A DNA stretch of 16,948 nt, taken from DAOTTI01 sp034437795 (GTDB lineage Bacteria > Chloroflexota > UBA11872 > UBA12225). Below are positions 4,847 through 16,948 of the stretch, piece after piece (the stretch's first letter is position 1; the number at the start of each line of letters is the position of its first letter). The DNA lies in contig DAOTTI010000220.1 in NCBI GenBank assembly GCA_034437795.1, forward strand, positions 1 to 16,948, in the 5' to 3' direction. The position numbers and the translations under genes are program-made. The notes under the pieces were generated by a model that saw only the letters and a program-made list of their open reading frames with translations, had not been told where the DNA came from and searched no databases.

Positions 4847-4875
4847 TTGCAGGGCAGGGGCCGGCGTGCTAAGAT
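4847..4875 (+). promoter_or_regulatory. rpoBC promoter P1
   Basis: TTGCAG (4847-4852), a 17-bp spacer and TAAGAT (4870-4875), with an extended -10 TGC at 4867-4869. Spacing is ideal for a housekeeping sigma factor. Transcription would begin near 4882, leaving a leader of about 320 nt before rpoB. Confidence 0.7.
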
Positions 4876-4970
4876 GTCGGTGCGTCACACTTCAATAGAA
4901 GGCTTGCTTAACCGGGGCTCGCCGGGCGGGGTTGCATGCGCCGCGCGGGCCGGCCGGTTCTTGGTTTTTG

Positions 4971-4979
4971 TGCTAGACT
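4971..4979 (+). promoter_or_regulatory. rpoBC promoter P2, extended -10 type
   Basis: TGC followed by TAGACT (4974-4979) after an AT-rich run (TTGGTTTTTG, 4961-4970). No -35 box is present at normal spacing. It resembles P1 and the rplJ promoter in having GTGCTA. Transcription would begin near 4986. Confidence 0.5.
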
Positions 4980-4985
4980 TTTTGC

Positions 4986-5200
4986 ACGACGAGTGCGCGG
5001 TTGTATGAGCCAGCCCTGGCTCTCACCAGTCGTCCCAGCGCATACGCGACTTGCGCCTGCCGAGCGGCCGTGAGCTGTTCGGTGTTTTCTGTTTCTCCGT
5101 AATGCGATTTCGCGCAGGCGGTCTTCCTGTCCTCTGCTCTGGTGGCATTACGTCCCTAGTCGGTCGGTTTGGTCGGTCTCACTAAAGGAGTCGGAACTAC
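4986..5200 (+). promoter_or_regulatory. Structured 5' leader of rpoB
   Basis: Three pairings can be drawn. GAGCC/GGCTC (5007-5011/5018-5022, extendable to 7 pairs) makes a local hairpin. CGCCTGC (5054-5060) can pair with GCAGGCG (5114-5120). CGTAATGC (5098-5105) is the exact complement of GCATTACG (5145-5152). The last two are interleaved, so they exclude each other or form a pseudoknot. A GGTCGGT-like repetition (5158-5179) and the ribosome-binding site AAAGGAG (5184-5190) follow. No T-run follows the stems, so translation control or mRNA stability is more likely than attenuation. I recognise no known riboswitch class. Confidence 0.45.
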
Positions 5201-8200
5201 ATGGTGGCGGAACTCATCCAGAAGCCGGCTGCGCTCACCACGGGTCCCGTGGTGGGCATCACCAACACCTATCGCAATGGGCGGCTCTGGTTCGGCAAGA
5301 CCCCCGAGCTGCTGCAGATGCCGAACCTGATCGAGGTGCAGCTCAAGTCGTTCGAATGGTTCGTCAAGGAGGGCTTGCGCGAGCTGTTCGAAGAGATCTC
5401 CCCCATCACCGACTTCACCGGCAAGAACCTGGAGCTGGAGCTCACCGTGGGCGACCAGCCCTTCGGCGAGCCCAAGTACAGCCAGGACGAGTGCCGCGAC
5501 CGCGACATGACCTACGCGGCGCCCCTCTACTGCGAGGCGCGGCTGCTGAACAAGCAGACGGGGGAGATCAAGGAGAGCCGGATCTTCATGGGCGACTTCC
5601 CCATCATGACCGAGCACGGCACCTTCATCATCAACGGGGCCGAGCGGGTGGTGGTGAGCCAGCTGGTCCGCTCTCCGGGGGTCTACTTCACCGCCGAAGA
5701 CGACCCGGCCACGGGCCGGCTCCTGTTCCAGGCCAAGCTGATCCCCAACCGCGGGGCCTGGCTGGAGTTCGAGACCAGCAACCGCGACATGCTCACGGTC
5801 AAGGTGGACCGCAAGCGCAAGATCCCCGTCACCACGCTGCTGCGGGCGATCAGCGCGGAGTACGGCAGCGATGAGGCGCTCTACGAGCTGTTCCGTGACG
5901 TGGATGACGACCCGGAGCACCGGTTTATCGAGTCCACCATCGGTACCGTCACGCGCCGCGACCCGGCGCACTCGCACCAGGAGGGGCTGGTGGAGATCTA
6001 CCGGCGCCTACGCCCGGGCGACCCGGCCACGCCGGAGAACGCGCGGAGCCTGGTGCACGGCCTGTTCTTCAACCCGCGGCGCTACGACCTGGGCAAGGTG
6101 GGGCGCTACAAGGTGAACAAGCGCCTGAAGATCGTGGGGCGGACCGAGCGCACCCTCTCTCCCGATGACCTGGTGCGGATCGTCAAGCACCTGATCATCC
6201 TGAACAAGGAGCAGAGCCGACCCGACGACATCGACCACCTGGGCAACCGGCGGGTGCGCGCCGTGGGGGAGCTGATCCAGAACCAGTTCCGGATCGGGCT
6301 GCTGCGCATGGAGCGCGTGATCAAGGAGCGCATGACCATCCAGGACCCCGAATCCGCCACCCCCGCGGCCCTGGTCAACATCCGGCCGGTGGTGGCGGCG
6401 ATGAAGGAGTTCTTCGGGGGGTCGCAGCTCAGCCAGTTCATGGACCAGACCAACCCCCTGGCGGAGCTGACCCACAAGCGCCGCCTCTCCGCGCTGGGGC
6501 CAGGCGGCCTCTCGCGAGAGCGGGCCGGCTTCGACGTGCGGGACGTCCACGAGAGCCACTACGGCCGCATCTGCCCCGTGGAGACGCCGGAGGGCCCCAA
6601 CATCGGCCTGATCGGCTCGCTGGCGACCTACGGGCGGATCAACGAGTACGGCTTCATCGAGACCCCGTACCGCAAGGTGGCACGCACCGTGCGCGTCACC
6701 GAGCAGACCCCGCCGGAGGCGCTGGTGGGCCGGCTGCTGACCGGTCGCTCGCTGCAGGCGCTTCCCGCGCCGGGGGCGCCGGCCACCGGCACCGCCTTGG
6801 CGCGGCTGGAGGCCGGCCAGGTGATCACACGCGAGACGGCGGACGCCATCATCGCCCTGGCGAAGCAGACGGGGCCGGACGGCCTGGAGCTGCCCGTGCA
6901 GCCCTATCTCACCGACGAGGTGGTCTACCTGCCGGCCGATGAGGAGGAGAGCTTCGTCATCGCGCAGGCCAACACGCGCCTGGACGAGCACAATAACCTG
7001 GTCGAGGCGCGGATCGCCGCCCGCTTCCGGGGCGAGTTCCAGTCGGCCCCCGTGGAACGGGTGGACCTGATGGACGTGTCGCCGAAGCAGATCATGTCCG
7101 TGGCTGCGGCCCTGATCCCGTTCCTGGAGCATGACGACGCCAACCGCGCTTTGATGGGCGCCAACATGCAGCGCCAGGCGGTGCCCCTGCTCCAGCCGGA
7201 GGCGCCCCTGGTGGCGACGGGCGTGGAGGTGCAGGCGGCACGCGATTCGGGCCAGGTGATCCTGGCTGCGGCGGACGGCACGGTGGTCAGCGCCACGGCC
7301 ACGGAGGTAGTGGTCCTGGGCGATGACGGCCAGGAGTACCGTTACAAGCTGCGCAAGTTCATGCGCTCCAACCAGGGGACCTGTATCAACCAGCGCCCCA
7401 TCGTCGAAAAGGGGCAGCGGGTCACCGCCGGCCAGCCCCTGGCCGATAGTCTCTCCACCGACCACGGCGAGCTGGCCCTGGGCCAGAACGTGCTGTGCGC
7501 CTTCATGTTCTGGGAGGGCGGCAACTTCGAGGACGCCATCCTGATCAGCGAGCGCCTGGTGCAGGAGGACAAGTTCACCAGCATCCACATCGAGAAGTAC
7601 GAGGTGGAGGCGCGAGACACCAAGCTGGGGCCGGAGGAGATCACCCGCGATATCCCCAATGTGGGCGAGGATGCGCTCAAGGACCTGGATGAGGACGGGA
7701 TCGTCTACGTGGGGGCGGAGGTGCGCCCCGGCGACATCCTGGTAGGCAAGATCACGCCCAAGGGCGAGACGGAGCTGACCGCCGAGGAGCGCCTGCTGCG
7801 GGCCATCTTCGGCGAGAAGGCGCGCGAGGTCAAGGACACGTCCCTGCGCGTCCCCTCCGGTGAGTACGGCAAGGTGGTGGACGTGAAGAAGTTCTCGCGC
7901 GACGCGGGCGACGAGCTGCCGCCGGGCGTGAACCAGATGGTGCGCGTGCTGGTGGCGGTCAAGCGCAAGCTGACCGAAGGCGACAAGATGGCCGGCCGCC
8001 ACGGGAACAAGGGCGTGATCGCCAAGGTGCTGCCGGTGGAGGACATGCCCTTCCTGGAGGACGGCACCCCCGTGGACATCATCCTCTCCCCGCTGGGCGC
8101 GCCGTCGCGGATGAACATCGGCACCATTCTGGAGACGCACCTGGGTTGGGCGGCGCAGGCCCTGGGTCTGAAGGTGGCCTCGCCGGTCTTCGACAGCGCC

Positions 8201-8749
8201 AGCGAGGTGGAGATCGAGGCGCTGCTGGAGCAGGCCGGCCTGCCCAAGACGGGCAAGGTCCGACTCTATGACGGCCGCACGGGCGAACCCTTCGAGCAGG
8301 AGGTCTGCGTCGGCTACATCTACATGCTCAAGCTGGCGCACCTGGTGGAGGACAAGATCCACGCGCGGTCGACGGGGCCGTACTCGCTGATCACGCAGCA
8401 GCCCCTGGGGGGCAAGGCGCAGTTCGGCGGGCAGCGCTTCGGCGAGATGGAGGTGTGGGCCCTCGAGGCCTACGGCGCGGCCAACATCCTGCAGGAGCTG
8501 CTCACGGTCAAGTCGGACGACATCGTGGGGCGGGTCAAGACCTACGAGGCCATCGTCAAGGGCGAGCCCATCCAGGAGCCGGGCGTGCCGGAGAGCTTCA
8601 AGGTGCTGGTCAAGGAGCTGCAGAGCCTGGCGCTGAACGTCGAGGTGCTCAACGAGAACGAGGAGCAGATCCAGTTCGTCGAGGACAGTTCGGCGGATAC
8701 CCTGCCGGAGCTGGGCATCAATCTGGAAGGCTTGGAAGATCGGGAGTAG
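5201..8749 (+). CDS. rpoB: DNA-directed RNA polymerase subunit beta
   Basis: 1182 residues, close to the ~1170-1200 of Gram-positive beta and lacking the large E. coli inserts. Recognised parts in order: N-terminal lobes (NGAERVVVSQLVRSPGVYF); rifampicin region SQLSQFMDQTNPL and HKRRLSALGPGG (residues 408-434), with D415, H425 and S430 all in the rifampicin-sensitive state; NTP-contacting arginines R649 and R970 (E. coli R678 and R1106); the GDKMAGRHGNKG loop (927-938) with active-centre lysines K929 and K937; and the C-terminal clamp FGGQRFGEMEVWALEAYGAA. An insertion of about 70 residues lies at about 500-570, between ETPYRKV and YLPADEEE. Beta forms one half of the catalytic cleft with RpoC. 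ATG 5201 has AAAGGAG (5184-5190) upstream. rpoC follows after 164 nt with no promoter evident, so the two are co-transcribed. Confidence 0.99.
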   Translation: MVAELIQKPAALTTGPVVGITNTYRNGRLWFGKTPELLQMPNLIEVQLKSFEWFVKEGLRELFEEISPITDFTGKNLELELTVGDQPFGEPKYSQDECRDRDMTYAAPLYCEARLLNKQTGEIKESRIFMGDFPIMTEHGTFIINGAERVVVSQLVRSPGVYFTAEDDPATGRLLFQAKLIPNRGAWLEFETSNRDMLTVKVDRKRKIPVTTLLRAISAEYGSDEALYELFRDVDDDPEHRFIESTIGTVTRRDPAHSHQEGLVEIYRRLRPGDPATPENARSLVHGLFFNPRRYDLGKVGRYKVNKRLKIVGRTERTLSPDDLVRIVKHLIILNKEQSRPDDIDHLGNRRVRAVGELIQNQFRIGLLRMERVIKERMTIQDPESATPAALVNIRPVVAAMKEFFGGSQLSQFMDQTNPLAELTHKRRLSALGPGGLSRERAGFDVRDVHESHYGRICPVETPEGPNIGLIGSLATYGRINEYGFIETPYRKVARTVRVTEQTPPEALVGRLLTGRSLQALPAPGAPATGTALARLEAGQVITRETADAIIALAKQTGPDGLELPVQPYLTDEVVYLPADEEESFVIAQANTRLDEHNNLVEARIAARFRGEFQSAPVERVDLMDVSPKQIMSVAAALIPFLEHDDANRALMGANMQRQAVPLLQPEAPLVATGVEVQAARDSGQVILAAADGTVVSATATEVVVLGDDGQEYRYKLRKFMRSNQGTCINQRPIVEKGQRVTAGQPLADSLSTDHGELALGQNVLCAFMFWEGGNFEDAILISERLVQEDKFTSIHIEKYEVEARDTKLGPEEITRDIPNVGEDALKDLDEDGIVYVGAEVRPGDILVGKITPKGETELTAEERLLRAIFGEKAREVKDTSLRVPSGEYGKVVDVKKFSRDAGDELPPGVNQMVRVLVAVKRKLTEGDKMAGRHGNKGVIAKVLPVEDMPFLEDGTPVDIILSPLGAPSRMNIGTILETHLGWAAQALGLKVASPVFDSASEVEIEALLEQAGLPKTGKVRLYDGRTGEPFEQEVCVGYIYMLKLAHLVEDKIHARSTGPYSLITQQPLGGKAQFGGQRFGEMEVWALEAYGAANILQELLTVKSDDIVGRVKTYEAIVKGEPIQEPGVPESFKVLVKELQSLALNVEVLNENEEQIQFVEDSSADTLPELGINLEGLEDRE

Positions 8750-8913
8750 GATGCGCCGCTCCCCGTCACCCCTGGCCCTTGGCGCCGACAGACAGGGGGC
8801 GCGGGGGCGGCGACGGTATCGCGCCGTCTCCGTCGTACGCGCCGGCGGGAACGCGACAGGGGGGCCAGAAGTGAAGGGGCAGCCGGAGCAGGCGGTTTTG
8901 AGGACGAACGAGC

Positions 8914-13107
<4,194 letters not shown>

Positions 13108-13150
13108 GCGCCGGACCAGCCCGCCGGCGCGCCACACCGTTCTGGTCCTG

Positions 13151-13195
13151 ACTGGGCCGGCCGTCATTGTGACGGCCGGCCCAGTCCTCTCTTTT
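13151..13195 (+). terminator. Intrinsic terminator of rpoBC
   Basis: ACTGGGCCGGCCGTCA (13151-13166) and its exact complement TGACGGCCGGCCCAGT (13170-13185) form a perfect 16-bp stem with a TTG loop, followed by CCTCTCTTTT (13186-13195). This is the strongest terminator in the window, 43 nt after the rpoC stop. The final T residues also begin the next promoter's -35 box. Confidence 0.93.
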
Positions 13196-13223
13196 GACGC
13201 CATCTGGGGCGTGCCGATATACT
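13194..13223 (+). promoter_or_regulatory. Promoter of the str operon (rpsL-rpsG-fusA-tuf)
   Basis: TTGACG (13194-13199), an 18-bp spacer and TATACT (13218-13223) make the best -35/-10 pair in the window. Transcription would begin near 13230, leaving a leader of about 144 nt before rpsL. The -35 box starts inside the T-run of the rpoBC terminator. Confidence 0.85.
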
Positions 13224-13240
13224 TGATCGTTGCGCCGTTG

Positions 13241-13334
13241 CGCCAGTAGCGGCAGGCTCTGGCGTGGAAACGGCGTGTTGTTACGTCTGACTTCACCCCG
13301 GTGGCCAGGGCTTGTCACGGCCCCCGCGGCCGTG
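13241..13334 (+). promoter_or_regulatory. rpsL leader hairpins
   Basis: CGCCAG (13241-13246) pairs with CTGGCG (13259-13264) around a 12-nt loop near the predicted 5' end. CACGGCC (13316-13322) pairs with GGCCGTG (13328-13334) around a 5-nt loop, 39 nt before the rpsL GTG. Neither has a T-tail. They may protect the message or take part in translational control; no known leader family was recognised. Confidence 0.4.
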
Positions 13335-13373
13335 CGCTCGCGGTGCCACCCCTCCAGAGGAGTCGCAGGTCCA

Positions 13374-13793
13374 GTGCCAACCATCAATCAGCTAATACGC
13401 AAGGGTCGGAAGCGGGCCAAGAAGAAGGTCAAGGCGCCAGCGCTCCACTTTTCGTTTAACGCCCTGCGCGGGCGGCTGGAGCGCCAGCGTCCGGCTCCCT
13501 TCAAGAAGGGCGTCTGTCTGCAGGTGAAGACGGTCAGCCCGAAGAAGCCCAACTCGGCCCTGCGCAAGGTGGCACGGGTGCGTCTCTCCAACGGGATCGA
13601 GGTCACGGCCTACATCCCGGGCGAGGGGCACAACCTGCAGGAGCACTCGGTGGTGCTCGTCCGCGGCGGGCGCGTGAAGGACCTGCCGGGCGTGCGCTAC
13701 CACATCGTGCGGGGCAAGCTGGACGCGGCCGGGGTGAAGGATCGGAAGCAGGGACGCTCGAAGTACGGCGCGAAGGCGCCCAAGGAAGGCTGA
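13374..13793 (+). CDS. rpsL: 30S ribosomal protein S12
   Basis: 139 residues, starting VPTINQLIRKGRKRAKKKV. Between PAL (22-24) and KKGVC (44-48) there are about 14 more residues than in E. coli S12; this longer form is usual in Firmicutes and relatives, so it is not aberrant. The decoding-centre loops TVSPKKPNSALRKV (53-66) and GGRVKDLPGVRYH (98-110) are intact. K57, K58 and K102, the sites of common streptomycin-resistance changes, and D103, the residue modified in E. coli, are all the normal residues. S12 monitors codon-anticodon pairing on the small subunit. GTG 13374 was chosen because AGAGGAG (13356-13362) precedes it and the N-terminus fits; a TTG at 13230 would add 48 residues from the leader. 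It heads the str operon. Confidence 0.98.
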   Translation: MPTINQLIRKGRKRAKKKVKAPALHFSFNALRGRLERQRPAPFKKGVCLQVKTVSPKKPNSALRKVARVRLSNGIEVTAYIPGEGHNLQEHSVVLVRGGRVKDLPGVRYHIVRGKLDAAGVKDRKQGRSKYGAKAPKEG

Positions 13794-13835
13794 GTTCACC
13801 GTTCAAGGTTCACCGTTCAAGGTTCAAGGTTGATG
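13794..13835 (+). repeat. Heptamer tandem repeat in the rpsL-rpsG spacer
   Basis: Six consecutive 7-nt units start on the base after the rpsL stop: GTTCACC, GTTCAAG, GTTCACC, GTTCAAG, GTTCAAG and a decayed GTTGATG. AGGTTCAA inside the array (13820-13827) is the exact complement of TTGAACCT (13868-13875), so the array can fold onto the region before rpsG, enclosing a GCCCC/GGGGC stem (13838-13842/13852-13856). Confidence 0.92.
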
Positions 13836-13912
13836 GGGCCCCTCACCGCGTGGGGCAGCCGCATGCTTTGAACCTGGAGCAGTAAGCTTGGATCGTTGCT
13901 GCAGAGACGGAT

Positions 13913-14383
13913 ATGTCGCGGAGAGGGCAAGCACCAAAGCGGCCGGTGGCGCCGGACATTCGCTTTGGCAATGAGAACGTCGCGCGGTTCATCAACAAGG
14001 TGATGACCCGCGGCAAGAAGGCGCTGGCCGAGCGCATCGTGTACCAGGCGCTGGACCTGTGCGAGCAGCGGGCCAAGCGGGACGCGCTGGAGATCTTCGA
14101 GACGGCGTTGCGCAACGCCACGCCGCAGCTCGAGGTCCGTCCTCGCCGCGTTGGTGGCGCCACCTATCAGGTGCCGATGGAGATCCGGCCGGAACGGCGC
14201 ACGTCGCTCGCCATGCGCTGGCTGATCCAGTCCGCGCGCGCGCGTAGTGGCAAGAGCATGGTGGAGAAGCTGGCGGCGGAGCTGCTGGACACGGCCGGCG
14301 GCCAGAGCGCCACCATCCGGCGCCGCGACGAGACGCACCGCATGGCGGAGGCCAATCGAGCGTTCGCGCATTATCGCTGGTAA
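13913..14383 (+). CDS. rpsG: 30S ribosomal protein S7
   Basis: 156 residues, exactly the common bacterial S7 length. It begins MSRRGQAPKRPVAPDIRFGN and has the family features VARFINKVMTRGKKALAERI (23-42), VRPRRVGGATYQVPMEI (about 75-91) and a C-terminal AEANRAFAHYRW. S7 nucleates assembly of the 30S head by binding the 3' domain of 16S rRNA and lies near the E site; in E. coli it also represses its own operon by binding the rpsL-rpsG spacer. The ATG at 13913 has only a weak purine signal (AGAGACGG, 13902-13909). It lies 119 nt after rpsL, across the heptamer array, and 152 nt before fusA. Nothing in the protein looks unusual. Confidence 0.98.
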   Translation: MSRRGQAPKRPVAPDIRFGNENVARFINKVMTRGKKALAERIVYQALDLCEQRAKRDALEIFETALRNATPQLEVRPRRVGGATYQVPMEIRPERRTSLAMRWLIQSARARSGKSMVEKLAAELLDTAGGQSATIRRRDETHRMAEANRAFAHYRW

Positions 14384-14433
14384 CCGGTCGGCGGCCACGG
14401 CTCACCGCGGGGCGGGCCGGGTGCGTGGGGCGG

Positions 14434-14503
14434 GCGCCCAATGGGCGTTCGACCGCCGCCCGGCGCGCACGAGCGGGCCGGCGGTGGCGTCCGTGCCCGC
14501 CAC
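14434..14503 (+). other. Hairpins in the rpsG-fusA spacer
   Basis: CGCCC (14435-14439)/GGGCG (14443-14447) with a 3-nt loop, extendable by a G-U pair, and GTGGCG (14484-14489)/CGCCAC (14498-14503) with an 8-nt loop. Neither has a T-run. They lie within the operon and more probably affect mRNA stability than termination. Confidence 0.35.
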
Positions 14504-14535
14504 GAGCGGCGGGGAAAGTATTCGAAAGTAGTTGT

Positions 14536-16617
<2,082 letters not shown>

Positions 16618-16776
16618 GACGGTAGCGCCCGCCGGTCACCGCCCCGCCAGGGGTGGCAGTGATCAGCCGTGCCGGCCCGCTCGGTGGGCCCGCGGCCAGA
16701 ACTAGGCCTCGCAGACCACGAGCCTGACCACAAGCAAATAGTCCGGCGCGAGCGACGGAACGCTGGCGCATGCGCG

Positions 16777-16804
16777 GCGCTGCCCCGTGACTGAGGGGCG
16801 GCGC
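16777..16804 (+). other. Long hairpin in the fusA-tuf spacer
   Basis: GCGCTGCCCC (16777-16786) and GGGGCGGCGC (16795-16804) form ten pairs, one of them G-U, around an 8-nt loop. No T-run follows, so it is not a typical terminator. A weaker GGCCC/GGGCC pair (16674-16678/16686-16690) lies upstream. I found no convincing -35/-10 pair in the 256-nt spacer, so tuf is probably read through from fusA. Confidence 0.45.
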
Positions 16805-16873
16805 GGCCGCCAGGTGCCGGCTCGGGCCGCGCCGGAGCAGAGCGAAGTCGCAGCATCAGACAGGAGCGAGACG

Positions 16874-16948
16874 ATGGCGAAGCCGAAGTTTGCGCGCACG
16901 AAGCCGCACGTAAACGTGGGGACGATTGGGCACGTAGACCACGGGAAG
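16874..16948 (+). CDS. tuf: Elongation factor Tu, 5' end (second tuf copy, partial)
   Basis: The first 25 codons are present: MAKPKFARTKPHVNVGTIGH then VDHGK, the universally conserved EF-Tu N-terminus up to the start of the P-loop (G-H-V-D-H-G-K). The rest lies beyond the window. AGGAG (16862-16866) sits seven bases before the ATG at 16874, so the start is secure. It is the last visible gene of the str unit. The window's left edge ends another tuf gene in the same direction; the two fragments do not overlap in the protein, so sequence identity between the copies cannot be judged here. Confidence 0.98.
   Translation, partial: MAKPKFARTKPHVNVGTIGHVDHGK

Larger units (their letters stand above)
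4421..5200 (+). other. Intergenic region rplL-rpoB (780 nt)
   Basis: This long gap contains no supported protein or tRNA gene. In order it has a 30-nt direct repeat (4447/4515), a palindromic repeat unit (4553-4588), a hairpin (4592-4610), G-runs (4687-4729), an imperfect ~34-nt duplication (4731/4777), two promoter candidates (4847-4875 and 4971-4979) and a structured rpoB leader. A 97-codon frame at 4579-4872 is Arg/Gly/Pro/Ala-rich, spans repeats and looks spurious. Confidence 0.75.

Noticed and set aside
4579..4872. 97-codon plus-strand frame in the rplL-rpoB gap
   Set aside because: It runs through the palindromic repeat, a hairpin and the imperfect duplication, has no ribosome-binding site worth naming and a biased Arg/Gly/Pro/Ala product.
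5005..5073. 22-codon upstream frame in the rpoB leader (MSQPWLSPVV...)
   Set aside because: No Shine-Dalgarno precedes it and the codons coincide with a hairpin; it could be chance. Kept only as part of the leader.
6422..6500. Possible rifampicin-resistance changes in RpoB
   Set aside because: Residues D415, H425 and S430 (E. coli 516, 526, 531) are the sensitive-type residues; no resistance is predicted from this region.
13230..13373. Upstream TTG start for rpsL
   Set aside because: It coincides with the predicted transcription start; GTG 13374 has a good binding site and the conserved S12 N-terminus.
13446..13510. S12 segment about 14 residues longer than in E. coli
   Set aside because: The same longer loop is normal in Bacillus-type S12 proteins, so it is not an anomaly.
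14425..14535. Upstream GTG start for fusA
   Set aside because: It would add 37 Arg/Ala/Pro-rich residues not seen in EF-G; ATG 14536 fits the family.

Overview
The window is a GC-rich bacterial stretch of core transcription and translation genes, all on the + strand: tuf (3' end) - rpmG - secE - nusG - rplK - rplA - rplJ - rplL - rpoB - rpoC - rpsL - rpsG - fusA - tuf (5' end). It is a fusion of the rif cluster (secE to rpoC) with the str operon (rpsL to tuf), closed at each edge by an elongation factor Tu gene. Gene order, base composition, extended -10 promoters, a long coiled-coil insertion in RpoC and a Gram-positive-type S12 suggest a Chloroflexota-like (perhaps Thermomicrobia-like) or related Terrabacteria organism. 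That placement is inference from memory of these families and was not tested by a search.

Layout. Positions 1-86 hold the end of EF-Tu. L33, SecE and NusG follow (196-1543), then L11 and L1 (1663-2973). A 396-nt gap carries a palindromic repeat, a promoter, a recognisable L10 autoregulatory leader and an intrinsic attenuator ahead of rplJ-rplL (3370-4420). A 780-nt gap then carries repeats, two promoter candidates and a structured leader ahead of rpoB-rpoC (5201-13107). A 16-bp-stem intrinsic terminator ends rpoBC. Its T-run runs into the -35 box of the strong promoter that serves rpsL-rpsG-fusA-tuf (13374 onward).

How the genes work together. L11, L1, L10, L12, L33, S12 and S7 are ribosome parts. 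L10, L12 and L11 build the stalk and GTPase centre on which EF-Tu and EF-G act. RpoB and RpoC are the catalytic halves of RNA polymerase, NusG couples polymerase to the ribosome, and SecE belongs to the protein-export channel. The signals seen allow at least three transcription units: a tuf-led one reaching rplA, rplJL with its own promoter and attenuator possibly running into rpoBC with its own promoters, and the str unit.

I found no evidence of a previously undescribed multi-gene system; this is a housekeeping locus. The points of interest are in the unusually long spacers (every one exceeds 100 nt), which hold short tandem repeats, duplicated start regions, strong hairpins and overlapping signals, and in lineage-type insertions and an active-site-loop variant in RNA polymerase.
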